A DNA stretch of 64,000 nt from Pseudomonas sp. CC6-YY-74 (lineage in GTDB: Bacteria; Pseudomonadota; Gammaproteobacteria; Pseudomonadales; Pseudomonadaceae): the NCBI RefSeq assembly GCF_002025205.1, contig NZ_CP019947.1:2394001-2458000 (forward strand), in the 5' to 3' direction. A program made the translations under genes and the position numbers. This document shows positions 55,386 to 64,000 of this stretch, piece by piece. Numbering within the stretch: position 1 is the first letter of the stretch; each line of letters starts with the position of its first letter. The notes beneath the pieces are model-generated. The model saw only the letters and a list, made by a program, of their open reading frames with translations, had not been told where the DNA came from and ran no database searches.

Positions 55386-57494
55386 TCAGGCGGCGCAAAC
55401 CTCGACCGGCACACCATTGAGCGCGGCATTGCCGGACAGCGCATCGAGCTGGCGCTCATCGGTCAGGTCGTTGGCGCTGGCACCCGGCTGTGCGCTGGCA
55501 ATCGCCAGCTGCACGCCTGGGCGCGCATGGCCCCAGCCGTGGGGCAGGCTGACCACACCGGGCATCATTTCGTCGCTGGCGACGACCTCCACTTCGATGG
55601 TCCCAACCCGCGAACGCACCCTCACCAACTGGCCATCGGCGAGCCCGCGCTGATCCAGATCCGCCGAATTCATCAATAGTTGATGGCGCGGCTTGCCCTT
55701 CACCAGACGGTGATAGTTGTGCATCCAGGAGTTGTTGCTGCGCACATGGCGACGACCGATCAGCAGCAACTGATCGGCCTCGGGCGCGACTTGCCCGGCG
55801 AAGCGCTTCAGGTCCGCCATGATAATGCCTGGCGCCGCCTGCACGGCCTGGCTCGGGGTTTTCAGCCGGCCAGCCAGATTCGGTTTGAGCGCGCCCAGAT
55901 CCAGGCCATGGGGATGCTCACGCAATGCCGCCAGAGACAGCCGGTGCTCAGACTTGTCGCCATAGCGGCCCGCGCGCAGCCCCATATCGATCATCTGCTC
56001 GGGAGGCATGGTCGGTTTCAGCTCGCCACCGGTTTTCGCCGCAAAGGCTTTGGCCAGGCCGATGAATATCTGCCAGTCATGCAGCGTGCCCGCGGGCTGG
56101 GCCAATACCGCCTCATTGAACCGGGTGACGTTGCGCACGGCGAACATATTGAAGGTGGTGTCGTAGTGATCGTGCTCCAGCGGCCCGGTGGGCGGCAGAA
56201 TCAGGTCGGCATGGCGAGTGGTTTCGTTGATATAAAAGTCGATGCTGAGCATGAACGCCAAGCCGTCCAGCGCCCGCTCCAATTGACGCCCATTGGGCGT
56301 GGACAACACCGGATTGCCCGCCACCGTAACCAGCGCGCGAATCTGCCCCTCGCCCGGCGTGAGCATTTCCTCGGCCAGGGCCGACACCGGCAGTTCGCCG
56401 CTGTACTCCGGCAACCCGGAAATCCGGCTCTGCCAGCGATTGAAGTGCCCGCCCGAAGTCGCCGCAACCAGGTCCACCGCCGGTTCGGTGCACAGCACGC
56501 CACCAACCCGGTCGAGATTGCCGGTCACCAGGTTGATCACCTGCACCAGCCACTGGCACAGGGTACCAAAGGCTTGAGTGGAAACGCCCATGCGGCCATA
56601 GCAGACGGCCTTGTCGGCCGCCGCAAAATCACGCGCCAACTGGCGAATGGTGTCGGCCGGCACACCGCAACGCGCGCTCATGGTTTCGGCGGTAAAGCCG
56701 GCGATGGCCTGGCGCACCTCGTCTAGCCCGTCCACCGGCAGGTGGCTGACGCGAGTCAGGTTCTCCTCGAAGAGGGTATTGAGCAGCCCGAACAACAGCG
56801 CCGAGTCCTGGCCCGGACGGACGAAGATATGTTGGTCGGCAATCGCCGCCGTCTCGCTGCGCCGAGGGTCGACCACCACCAACTTGCCGCCGCGCGCCTG
56901 GATCGCCTTGAGGCGTTTTTCCACGTCTGGCACGGTCATGATGCTGCCGTTGGACGCCAGCGGATTGCCACCGAGGATCAGCATGAAATCGGTGTGATCG
57001 ATATCGGGGATCGGGATCAGCAAGCCGTGGCCGTACATCAGGTGGCTGGTCAGGTGATGCGGCAGCTGATCGACCGAGGTGGCGGAATAGCGGTTACGCG
57101 TTTTCAACAGGCCGAGGAAGTAATTGCTGTGGGTCATCAACCCGTAGTTATGCACGCTTGGGTTGCCCTGATAGACCGCCACGGCGTTCTGCCCATGCTG
57201 CGTCTGAATCTCGCTCAGGCGTTCGGCGACCAGGTCGAAGGCCTCGTCCCATTCAATCGCCTGCCATTCGCCAGCGACTCGGCGCATCGGTTGACGCAAA
57301 CGGTCCGGATCGTTCTGGATGTCCTGTAAGGACACGGCTTTGGGGCAGATATGACCGCGACTGAAGCTGTCATGGGCATCACCCTTGATCGAACGGATCT
57401 GCGTTGAGCCGTCAGCTTGAGTTTCGGTTTCGATGGTCAAGCCGCAGATGGCTTCGCACAGATGGCACGCACGGTGATGGAGGGTCTTGGTCAT
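55386..57494 (-). CDS. Molybdopterin oxidoreductase with iron-sulfur centre
   Basis: The 702-residue protein belongs to the DMSO-reductase superfamily. The N-terminal [4Fe-4S] motif is CHLCEAICGL with a fourth Cys in GHICPKA. Molybdopterin-binding segments include LLIPIPDIDHTDFMLILGGNPL, GKLVVVDPRRSETAAIADQHIFVRPGQDSALL and the C-terminal dinucleotide-binding region LRVRSRVGT-like RVRSRVGTIEVEVV. No Tat signal is visible, so it is probably cytoplasmic. The substrate is unknown; formate dehydrogenase-like or nitrate reductase-like activity are possibilities. No dedicated electron-transfer partner is encoded next to it. Confidence 0.88.
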   Translation of the reverse strand: MTKTLHHRACHLCEAICGLTIETETQADGSTQIRSIKGDAHDSFSRGHICPKAVSLQDIQNDPDRLRQPMRRVAGEWQAIEWDEAFDLVAERLSEIQTQHGQNAVAVYQGNPSVHNYGLMTHSNYFLGLLKTRNRYSATSVDQLPHHLTSHLMYGHGLLIPIPDIDHTDFMLILGGNPLASNGSIMTVPDVEKRLKAIQARGGKLVVVDPRRSETAAIADQHIFVRPGQDSALLFGLLNTLFEENLTRVSHLPVDGLDEVRQAIAGFTAETMSARCGVPADTIRQLARDFAAADKAVCYGRMGVSTQAFGTLCQWLVQVINLVTGNLDRVGGVLCTEPAVDLVAATSGGHFNRWQSRISGLPEYSGELPVSALAEEMLTPGEGQIRALVTVAGNPVLSTPNGRQLERALDGLAFMLSIDFYINETTRHADLILPPTGPLEHDHYDTTFNMFAVRNVTRFNEAVLAQPAGTLHDWQIFIGLAKAFAAKTGGELKPTMPPEQMIDMGLRAGRYGDKSEHRLSLAALREHPHGLDLGALKPNLAGRLKTPSQAVQAAPGIIMADLKRFAGQVAPEADQLLLIGRRHVRSNNSWMHNYHRLVKGKPRHQLLMNSADLDQRGLADGQLVRVRSRVGTIEVEVVASDEMMPGVVSLPHGWGHARPGVQLAIASAQPGASANDLTDERQLDALSGNAALNGVPVEVCAA

Positions 57495-57592
57495 GGCCTA
57501 GCCTCATATTCTTATTCAATACGACCGCAATGGTCGGCACGAACATGACTATGGCGACTGGAAGAGAACTGCACCAGCAGCGTTCGTTTTAT

Positions 57593-57621
57593 GAATCGGC
57601 CGGCATCAGGCCGGCCGATTC
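57593..57621. terminator. Perfect hairpin between gene fragment and molybdopterin oxidoreductase
   Basis: gaatcggccgg (57593-57603) pairs exactly with ccggccgattc (57611-57621) around a short loop. No strong T-run. It lies 21 bp beyond the stop of the gene fragment at 57643. Confidence 0.6.
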
Positions 57622-57642
57622 AGGCATGCAGACAACTAATCC

Positions 57643-57808
57643 TTAGCGGATAGCCGTCACGGTGCCTTTGTTGTCGGTCACTTTGAGGTTGACGGTTTTT
57701 GTACACCAGATAATCCTCCACGCTCACTGCGTAGCGCGGTGCGACTATCAGGTCGGTACCCGCCAGGGCCGAACTGCAAAGCTGGAAAATCGGCAAGATG
57801 GTGCGCAA
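57643..57808 (-). pseudogene. Frameshifted 3' gene fragment, family unknown
   Basis: The frame from 57808 reads AGTDLIVAPRYAVSVEDYLVYK; after VYK the alternative frame continues TVNLKVTDNKGTVTAIR and ends at a TAA at 57643-57645. One extra A in a run of A residues at about 57701-57705 explains the shift. The product would be about 54 residues. It looks like the end of a longer exported protein of which only the tail remains. I do not recognise the family. The rest of the 57495-58002 gap has no other gene that I can support. Confidence 0.5.
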
Positions 57809-58002
57809 TGGCTACAAGCTAAGCAGCTAACCTCCTCGGAGCCGCACAGCTACAACCTCTGATTGGCATGCTGTGGCATTTCCTTATAAGATCGCGCCTT
57901 TCCCGTTTCGTCGCACTGTGCGGCTCCCAGCCGTAGGTTCTGCCGTTTTCTCTGTTTATCCGGCCCTTGAACCTGCGCCCTGCTGTCAAAAGGTAGTTAA
58001 CC

Positions 58003-58923
58003 ATGAGCGCAAGACACTTTCTCTCGCTGAAGGACTGCACACCGCAAGAACTGGTGAGCCTGATCCGCCGCGGCATGGAGCTGAAGGACTTGCGCAACCG
58101 TGGCGTGCTGTTCGAACCGCTGAAGAACCGCGTGCTGGGGATGATTTTCGAGAAAGCCTCGACCCGTACTCGCCTGTCGTTCGAGGCGGGCATGATCCAG
58201 CTGGGTGGCCAGGCGATCTTCCTCTCGCCCCGCGACACCCAACTCGGCCGTGGCGAACCGATCGGCGATGCGGCCATCGTCATGTCGCGCATGCTCGATG
58301 CGGTGATGATCCGCACCTTCGCCCACAGCACCCTGACCGAGTTCGCAGCGAGTTCGCGAGTGCCGGTGATCAATGGCTTGTCCGACGACCTGCACCCCTG
58401 CCAACTACTGGCCGACATGCAGACCTTCCACGAGAAGCGCGGCAGCATCAAAGGCAAGACCGTGGCCTGGATCGGCGATGGCAACAACATGTGCAACTCC
58501 TATATAGAAGCCGCGCAGCAATTCGACTTCCAACTGCGCGTAGCCTGTCCCGAAGGCTATGAGCCGCACCCCGAATTCCTGGCTCAGGCCGAGGATCGGG
58601 TGACGATTTTCCGCGACCCGCGCGAGGCGGTCGCCGGCGCGCATCTGGTGAGCACCGATGTCTGGGCCTCGATGGGCCAGGAGGAAGAAATCGCCGAGCG
58701 CCTCAAGCTGTTCACCCCCTATCAGGTCAACCGCGCCCTGCTCGATGCCGCCGCCAAAGACGTGCTGTTCCTGCACTGCCTGCCAGCCCACCGTGGCGAG
58801 GAAATCAGCGAAGACCTACTCGACGACCCGCGCTCGGCGGCCTGGGACCAAGCGGAGAACCGTCTGCATGCGCAAAAGGCCTTGCTCGAGTTTCTGGTCG
58901 AGCCGGCGTACCACCACGCATGA
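58003..58923 (+). CDS. argF: Ornithine carbamoyltransferase
   Basis: The 306-residue anabolic enzyme has the carbamoyl-phosphate motif [11 protein letters not shown] and VISDL-type [14 protein letters not shown]. It carries the ornithine-binding HCLPA loop ([13 protein letters not shown]) and the [15 protein letters not shown] segment. It makes citrulline from ornithine and carbamoyl phosphate. It overlaps the ABC-ATPase gene by 4 bp. A purine-rich leader precedes the start. Confidence 0.97.
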   Translation: MSARHFLSLKDCTPQELVSLIRRGMELKDLRNRGVLFEPLKNRVLGMIFEKASTRTRLSFEAGMIQLGGQAIFLSPRDTQLGRGEPIGDAAIVMSRMLDAVMIRTFAHSTLTEFAASSRVPVINGLSDDLHPCQLLADMQTFHEKRGSIKGKTVAWIGDGNNMCNSYIEAAQQFDFQLRVACPEGYEPHPEFLAQAEDRVTIFRDPREAVAGAHLVSTDVWASMGQEEEIAERLKLFTPYQVNRALLDAAAKDVLFLHCLPAHRGEEISEDLLDDPRSAAWDQAENRLHAQKALLEFLVEPAYHHA

Positions 58924-60029
58924 GCCAGCCCCTGCTGCTGAACCTGCGTGACTTGAGCTGCGGTTACCCCGAGCACAAGGTGGTGCAAAACCTCCACCTG
59001 CACCTCAACGCTGGCGACATCGGCTGCCTGCTCGGCCCCTCAGGCTGCGGTAAGACCACTACCCTGCGTGCTATTGCCGGCTTCGAGCCGGTGCTCGAAG
59101 GCGAGATCCAACTGGCCGGCGAGGTGATCTCCCGCGCCGGTTTCACCCTGGCGCCAGAGAAGCGCCGGATCGGCATGGTGTTTCAGGACTACGCGCTGTT
59201 CCCACACCTGAGCGTGGCGGAAAACATTGCCTTCGGCATTCGCCAGCAGGCCAACTGCGAACGCATCACCGGCGAACTGCTGGAGCTGGTCAAACTCAGC
59301 CACCTGAGCAAGCGCTATCCCCACGAGCTGTCCGGCGGCCAGCAACAGCGTGTGGCCCTGGCCCGCGCTTTGGCCCCGGAGCCACGCCTGCTGCTGCTCG
59401 ACGAACCCTTTTCCAACCTCGACGGCGAGTTGCGCCGACGCTTGAGCCACGAGGTTCGCGAGATTCTCAAAGCCCGTGGCACCAGTGCGATCCTGGTGAC
59501 CCATGACCAGGAAGAAGCCTTCGCCGTCAGCGATCATGTCGGCGTCTTTCATGAAGGCCGGCTGCAACAATGGGACACCCCGTACAACCTCTACCACGAA
59601 CCCCTGACCCCCTTCGTCGCCAGCTTCATCGGCCAGGGCTACTTCATTCGCGGCCAGTTGCTCAGCCCGGACACGGTGCAGACCGAGCTGGGCCTGATTC
59701 GCGGCAACCGCGCCTACACCTGGGCAAGCGGCAGCGCAGTGGATGTGCTGCTGCGCCCGGACGACATCGTCTACGCTCCGGACAGCGAGCTGAAAGCACT
59801 GATCGTCGGCAAGACCTTCCTCGGCGCCGCTACCCTGTACCGCCTGCAACTGGCCACCGGCAGCCTGCTGGAATCGCTGTTCCCCAGCCATGCCGACCAC
59901 CGCACTGGCGAACACGTCGGCATTCGCGTGGCAGCCGACCACCTGGTGGTGTTCCCCGTCCCTGGCAGCATCGCCGCCCACATCAACCTCGGCGACTCCA
60001 GCGTGCGCCGCTACAGCAGCGCCAGCTGA
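58920..60029 (+). CDS. ABC transporter ATP-binding protein (FbpC/PotA-like)
   Basis: The 369-residue protein has the Walker [11 protein letters not shown]-loop [19 protein letters not shown] signature [17 protein letters not shown], and Walker [19 protein letters not shown]-like C-terminal domain lies at about 240-369. It resembles the import ATPases of iron or polyamine type (FbpC/PotA). The partner permease and binding protein are absent from the window. It overlaps argF by 4 bp, matching PA3538 beside argF in P. aeruginosa. Confidence 0.9.
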   Translation: MSQPLLLNLRDLSCGYPEHKVVQNLHLHLNAGDIGCLLGPSGCGKTTTLRAIAGFEPVLEGEIQLAGEVISRAGFTLAPEKRRIGMVFQDYALFPHLSVAENIAFGIRQQANCERITGELLELVKLSHLSKRYPHELSGGQQQRVALARALAPEPRLLLLDEPFSNLDGELRRRLSHEVREILKARGTSAILVTHDQEEAFAVSDHVGVFHEGRLQQWDTPYNLYHEPLTPFVASFIGQGYFIRGQLLSPDTVQTELGLIRGNRAYTWASGSAVDVLLRPDDIVYAPDSELKALIVGKTFLGAATLYRLQLATGSLLESLFPSHADHRTGEHVGIRVAADHLVVFPVPGSIAAHINLGDSSVRRYSSAS

Positions 60030-60086
60030 GTCCGGACCAGAACGCGTAGGGCGTCCATATACCCCCTACGCTAAGGGCTCAGGCCG

Positions 60087-60893
60087 TTAAGCCTCGCTCA
60101 AGTACAAGCGTCCGCTGGCCACCAACAGCGCCTCACCGGCGATCTTGACCCGCTCACCCTCAAGCCGGCAGTGCAACTCGCCGCCACGGGCCGAGCACTG
60201 GTAGGCACTCAGCTCAGTCTTGCCCAAGCGCTCTGCCCAATAGGGCGTGAGCATGCAATGGGTCGAACCGGTGACCGGGTCTTCATTGATACCGATTGCC
60301 GGGGCGAAGTATCGCGAGACAAAATCATGCCGTTCGCCTGGCGCCGTGATCAGCACACCCAAACCCGGCAACTCGGCCAGGGCTGGCAAATTCGGCTCGA
60401 ACGCACGCACCGCGGCTTCCGACGCCAGGATCACCAGCAGCTCCTGAATGCCCTGCTGGCCTTGCAGTGCCAATAGCCCTTGCACTGGCATGCCCATGGC
60501 CTGCTCGACCTGCGCGCTCAACTCACAGGGCTCGGCCCTGCGCAGCGGGAGATCCAGCACCAGCCTGCCCTCCTCGCGACTCACCCGTAGCGCGCCAGAC
60601 AAGCACGTAAAGTCGATGTGCTCACCCGGCTCGGCATAGCACTCGAACAGCACATGGGCACTGGCCAGGGTGGCGTGCCCGCACAACGGCACCTCGGCGA
60701 GCGGAGTAAACCAGCGGATATGCCAGGCAGCGCCCGCCTTCAGCAGAAACGCGGTTTCCGCCAGATTGTGTTCCGCGGCGATCTGCTGCATCAGGGCGTC
60801 GCTGAGCCAGCTATCCAGGCGATAGACCATGGCCGGATTACCGGCGAAAGGGCGATTGGTGAAGGCGTCGACCTGATGGAATTCGAGTTGCAT
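60087..60893 (-). CDS. PhzF-family isomerase-like protein
   Basis: ATG 60893 (MQLEFHQVDAFTNRPFAGN) is preferred; the longer form adds 6 residues without support. The 268-residue protein has the two-lobed PhzF fold with GNPAMVYRL, the Glu in HNLAETAFLL (catalytic Glu of PhzF), the CGHATLASAHVLFE motif and the conserved GSTHCMLTPYW, GGELHCRLEGERV. PhzF itself isomerises in phenazine synthesis, but single PhzF-like genes elsewhere have unknown substrates. No phenazine genes are in the window. Confidence 0.9.
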   Translation of the reverse strand: MQLEFHQVDAFTNRPFAGNPAMVYRLDSWLSDALMQQIAAEHNLAETAFLLKAGAAWHIRWFTPLAEVPLCGHATLASAHVLFECYAEPGEHIDFTCLSGALRVSREEGRLVLDLPLRRAEPCELSAQVEQAMGMPVQGLLALQGQQGIQELLVILASEAAVRAFEPNLPALAELPGLGVLITAPGERHDFVSRYFAPAIGINEDPVTGSTHCMLTPYWAERLGKTELSAYQCSARGGELHCRLEGERVKIAGEALLVASGRLYLSEA

Positions 60894-61235
60894 GGGTGAA
60901 GCTCCTGGCATGTGATACGGCTAGCATGCCGTGGCCGCCGGCATTGCACCCGCTACAGTCGCCCCGGATAAAGGCATTACAGCTGCACTGTAGCAATGCG
61001 CAACGAACAGGGACGGTGCGCAAATTGATCGAAAATGTTATTAAAAAACAATTAACACTATAAAAATCATGCAGTTGTAAATTATGGCACGCCATCTGCT
61101 TTGACCAGCTTCGGTCAGCACAATGGCGTGTCTGCCACACATCCGACAACGACGTCACGGCGCCCCGCTCACCTTTGAGCCGCGGGAACTGTGACGTTTT
61201 TTTTTGCGATTTTGGCCCATTATAGGAAGCATGCC
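60894..61235. other. Intergenic region upstream of the porin gene
   Basis: About 340 bp with no supportable gene. An AT-rich stretch around 61030-61090 probably carries the porin promoter. It is shared with the divergent PhzF-like gene. Confidence 0.4.
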
Positions 61236-62465
61236 ATGCGCCCGATAACGCTCTCCCTCTTGTCCCTGGCCATCGCCAGCAGCACCTTCAGCCACGCCGC
61301 TTTCGCTACTCAACCGTTGAGCACGCTGATCACGGCAGGCAAGCCGATCCTCGACCTGCGCTACCGCTACGAGCACGTCGACCAGGACAACGCGCTGAAC
61401 AACGCCAACGCCCAGACCCTGCGCACCCGCGTCGGCTTCCAGAGCGGCAAGTGGTACGGCCTCTCCGCCCTGATCGAGGCGGATAACGTCAGCCGTATCG
61501 GCGACGCCAGCTACAACAGCACGCGCAACGGCCAGGGCGACTACTCGGTGGTCGCCGACCCGGACGGCAGCGAAGTCAACCAGGCCCTGCTGCGCTATGA
61601 CCACAGCCTGGGCAACGCGGTGGTCGGCCGCCAGCGCATCAACCTGGACAACCAACGCTTCGTCGGCGGCGTCGCCTGGCGGCAGAACGAGCAGACCTAT
61701 GACGGCGTGCTCGGCCAACTGAAACCGCTGGACGGCCTGACCCTGACCTACGCCTACATCGACAACATCAACAGTATCTTCGGCCCCGGCAACGGCCGCT
61801 TCGACACGGCGGGCAACCCGGCCAACATCGAAGGCCACAGCCACCTGCTGAATGCCCAGTACGTGGTCATGCCCGAGCTGATCGCCACCGCCTACCAGTA
61901 CCGCCTCGGCCTGGATAACCTGGCGCTGGGCAATCAATCGAGCCAGACCAGCGGTGTACGCCTCAATGGCGCCGTAGCCGGGGTCAGCTATGCCCTGGAA
62001 TACGCCCAGCAGAAGGATTACGCCGACAACCCGCTGGAACTGGACAGCGACTACTACCTAGGCGAACTGGGTTACACGCTCAAGGGCATCGCGCTGAAAG
62101 CCGGTTACGAAGTACTCGGTGGCGACTCGGGGTCGGGCAACCGCGCCTTCCAGACCCCGCTGGCGACCAAGCACGCTTTCCAGGGCTGGGCCGACATCTT
62201 CCTGCTGACCCCGGCCAATGGCGTCGAGGACGCTTACGTCGGCTTTACTGCCCCCCTGCTCGGCGGCAACCTGGCGGCTTGGTACCACGACTTCAGCGCC
62301 GAGCGTGGCAGCAACAACTACGGCTCGGAGATCGATGTTTCCTACGCCCACCCGATTCCGGGCGTGAAGGGCTTGGTCGGCCTGGTGAAATACGCCAGCT
62401 ACGATGCCGATGAGTTCTCTGTGGATAGCGACAAGTTCTGGGCGCAACTGCAATACAGCTACTGA
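61236..62465 (+). CDS. Outer-membrane porin-like beta-barrel
   Basis: ATG 61236 is preferred because AGGA lies 8 bp upstream and it begins a clean signal peptide (MRPITLSLLSLAIASSTFSHAAFA). The mature protein has many amphipathic beta-strands (LDLRYRYEHVDQDNALNNA, RTRVGFQSGKWYGLSALIEADNV) and ends in the strand QLQYSY, an aromatic outer-membrane insertion end. It resembles alginate-export-like or OprD-like porins of gammaproteobacteria. Its substrate is unknown. A terminator follows. Confidence 0.8.
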   Translation: MRPITLSLLSLAIASSTFSHAAFATQPLSTLITAGKPILDLRYRYEHVDQDNALNNANAQTLRTRVGFQSGKWYGLSALIEADNVSRIGDASYNSTRNGQGDYSVVADPDGSEVNQALLRYDHSLGNAVVGRQRINLDNQRFVGGVAWRQNEQTYDGVLGQLKPLDGLTLTYAYIDNINSIFGPGNGRFDTAGNPANIEGHSHLLNAQYVVMPELIATAYQYRLGLDNLALGNQSSQTSGVRLNGAVAGVSYALEYAQQKDYADNPLELDSDYYLGELGYTLKGIALKAGYEVLGGDSGSGNRAFQTPLATKHAFQGWADIFLLTPANGVEDAYVGFTAPLLGGNLAAWYHDFSAERGSNNYGSEIDVSYAHPIPGVKGLVGLVKYASYDADEFSVDSDKFWAQLQYSY

Positions 62466-62469
62466 CGAC

Positions 62470-62494
62470 CAGGCCCCGCTGTGCGGGGCCTTTC
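62470..62494 (+). terminator. Intrinsic terminator after the porin gene
   Basis: aggccccgc and gcggggcct pair around a 3-nt loop, followed by a short T-run, 5 bp after the stop. Confidence 0.75.
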
Positions 62495-62540
62495 CCGTGG
62501 ATCTGCTGCAGTTATGCGTTGCCTGGATGATCGTATCGTC

Positions 62541-62565
62541 CTGTAGGAGCGGCTTGAGCCGCGAA
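62541..62565. repeat. REP element
   Basis: ctgtaggagcggcttgagcc and the following gcgaa match the common Pseudomonas REP core, with the small stem gcggctt/gagccgc. It lies in the 200-bp gap before the PilJ-domain gene. Confidence 0.7.
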
Positions 62566-62665
62566 CTGCGCGGATATCCCCTCCGCTCACCACCGCGCAG
62601 GCAGGCCACGGCCTTGCGCTTGCGCCCGCGGCGCCAGTCGTCGCGGGCCTCAAGGAGACGTTCCC

Positions 62666-63448
62666 ATGCTCAACGCCATTATTGCCGGCCTGCTGTTCGG
62701 TCTCGCCCTGCTCAGCCCGCCGAGCTGGGCGGCCATCAACGCCGCCGAAGCGATGAACCTGTCCGGCATGCAGCGCATGCTCAGCCAGCGTATCGCCAAG
62801 ACTTACCTGATGATCGGCGCCGAGGTGCGCCCGGACCGGGCCGAACAGCAGCTCGACCAGAGCATCGCCAAATTCGAGAGCAACTACCTGGCCCTCGGCG
62901 AATACGCCCCCACCGCACCGATTCGCAGCGCCCTGGAGCACGCCGGCAAGACCTGGCAGCGCTACCGCGAACTGGCACTGTCACGCCCGGACAAACAGCA
63001 GGCGCTGGTCATCCTGGAACTCAGCGACCAACTGCTGGCGCAGAGCGAACAGGTGGTGCAACTGCTCGAGCGCCACAGCGGCGGGCAAAGCGCCCGCCTG
63101 GTCAACCGCAGCGGCCGCCAGCGCATGCTTAGCCAGCGCATCGCCAAACTCTACCTGGCCATGAGTTGGCGCCTGCCGGTCGCCGGCCTGGAGCAGTCGT
63201 TCAATCAGGCGGTGGATGAATTCGACCAGGCCCTGCAGGAGCTGCAGCAGGCCAGACAGAACACCCCGGCCATTGCCAAGGGCCTGCAGCAGGCCGAAGC
63301 GCAATGGCGCTTCACCCGCGCCGGTTTCAATCTGTCCAACGACTCGCGCTTCGTGCCGACGGTGATCGCCACCACCAGCGAAACCCTGCTGTGGCAAATG
63401 AATGAGCTGACTAGCCAGTATGAAGGGGTGATGCAGGCGGGCTCCTGA
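62666..63448 (+). CDS. Exported protein with two PilJ/NarX-type sensory domains
   Basis: The 260-residue protein has a signal peptide (MLNAIIAGLLFGLALLSPPSWA). Two copies of the type IV pili methyl-accepting N-terminal domain follow: MNLSGMQRMLSQRIAKTYLM and LVNRSGRQRMLSQRIAKLYLAMSW. Each carries the conserved GxQRMLSQRxAK motif. There is no membrane helix after the signal and no signalling domain, so it is likely periplasmic. It may bind nitrate-like or other ligands; the partner is unknown. Confidence 0.85.
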   Translation: MLNAIIAGLLFGLALLSPPSWAAINAAEAMNLSGMQRMLSQRIAKTYLMIGAEVRPDRAEQQLDQSIAKFESNYLALGEYAPTAPIRSALEHAGKTWQRYRELALSRPDKQQALVILELSDQLLAQSEQVVQLLERHSGGQSARLVNRSGRQRMLSQRIAKLYLAMSWRLPVAGLEQSFNQAVDEFDQALQELQQARQNTPAIAKGLQQAEAQWRFTRAGFNLSNDSRFVPTVIATTSETLLWQMNELTSQYEGVMQAGS

Positions 63449-63668
63449 GCCGGTCGGCGGCTGGTTTCGGGGATAGGCACGACGGCCACAGCCCTGTTGA
63501 CCTCATGTCGATGTACAAGGCCTGTGGGGTCGTGAATGACGCTTGATCCAGCCATCAATGCCGAGGGTGGATGATAGAGCTGTCATCCACCCAGATTCCG
63601 TAGTCCGGCTGCAATCCGGGAAGCTAGTTGCCCGAGCCTGCCGCTCATATCCGTAGTTGATCGTCCCC

Positions 63669-64000
63669 TCAGCCCTCGCTGCGTACCCGCTGCACGGCAT
63701 CCAGCCAGCCGTGATACAGCTTGCTGCGGTGCTCGGGGTCCATCCGTGGCTCGAAGCGCTGCTGACGCTGCCAATGGCCGGCGATCTCGTCGAGGTCGCG
63801 GTACACGCCGGCCTTGAGTCCGGCCAGATAGGCCACCCCAAGGGCAGTGGTTTCGGTGATCTCGGGCCGTTCGACCGGCACCCCGAGAATGTCGGCGAGA
63901 AACTGCATGACCCAGTTATTTTCCACCATGCCGCCATCCACCCGCAGCGCGCTGGGTTCGGCGGCGCCGTCCTGGCGCATGGCCTCGAGCAGGTCGCGGG
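63669..64000 (-). CDS. glpK: Glycerol kinase, C-terminal part
   Basis: About 110 C-terminal residues are visible; the start lies beyond the window. The frame holds [23 protein letters not shown] and [18 protein letters not shown], the hallmark FGGY-kinase ATP/glycerol-binding end. The stop is TGA at 63669-63671. GlpK phosphorylates glycerol to glycerol 3-phosphate. The 220-bp gap to the PilJ-domain gene shows nothing else. Confidence 0.93.
   Translation of the reverse strand, partial: RDLLEAMRQDGAAEPSALRVDGGMVENNWVMQFLADILGVPVERPEITETTALGVAYLAGLKAGVYRDLDEIAGHWQRQQRFEPRMDPEHRSKLYHGWLDAVQRVRSEG

Noticed and set aside
60087..60893. Phenazine biosynthesis locus
   Set aside because: Only a lone PhzF-like gene is present; no phzA-E, phzG or phzM nearby.

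Overview
The window reads as chromosomal DNA of a Pseudomonas. Nearly every housekeeping gene has an obvious Pseudomonas homologue, the DNA is GC-rich, and two long blocks follow the order I remember from P. aeruginosa: apbC/metG, rnfABCDGE, nth and a PA3496-like gene, then gloA, argG, motY, pyrC, rnt, tsaA, bfd, bfr, grxD, a molybdopterin oxidoreductase, argF and an ABC ATPase. No rRNA, tRNA, CRISPR array or intact insertion sequence was seen.

Layout. 1-11.9 kb: the start of a PhaA/MrpA-type cation/proton antiporter gene, a SlyB-like lipoprotein, pdxH, an OmpA-type lipoprotein, a serine hydrolase, dinG, a CopD-like membrane protein, a collagen-like exported protein and two tandem OmpA-type lipoproteins. 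11.9-23 kb: small conserved proteins (SEC-C, LEA-type, DUF2489), the acyl-homoserine-lactone acylase quiP, nadE, dcd, a cold-shock gene, apbC and metG. 23.1-30.4 kb: the complete Rnf (Rsx) electron-transfer operon followed by nth. Its rnfC carries a recent 195-bp tandem duplication in the C-terminal tail.

31.1-46.4 kb is an accessory island and the main discovery. An 11-gene minus-strand operon, mostly with 4-bp start/stop overlaps, encodes an acyl carrier protein fused to a zinc ribbon, two ketosynthase/chain-length-factor-like pairs (each partner with Gln in place of the active Cys), a fusion of a class III aminotransferase to a cyanobacterial-type acyl-ACP reductase, two short-chain reductases, an outer-membrane beta-barrel, a LolA-like periplasmic protein and an MMPL/RND exporter. 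The logical product is a type II polyketide or fatty-acid-like chain released as an aldehyde, transaminated to an amine or a cyclic imine, and exported. A MerR-family regulator lies at the far end. A textbook MerR-type promoter (19-bp spacer with a dyad) lies just upstream of the operon. A decayed GAF-GGDEF pseudogene borders the island.

47.9-64 kb is core again: gloA, argG, motY, pyrC-rnt, a peroxiredoxin gene with an apparent 1-bp frameshift near its start, a Fur-box/bfd/bfr iron-storage block, grxD, a molybdopterin oxidoreductase, argF with an ABC ATPase, a PhzF-like protein, an outer-membrane porin, a PilJ-domain protein and the 3' end of glpK.
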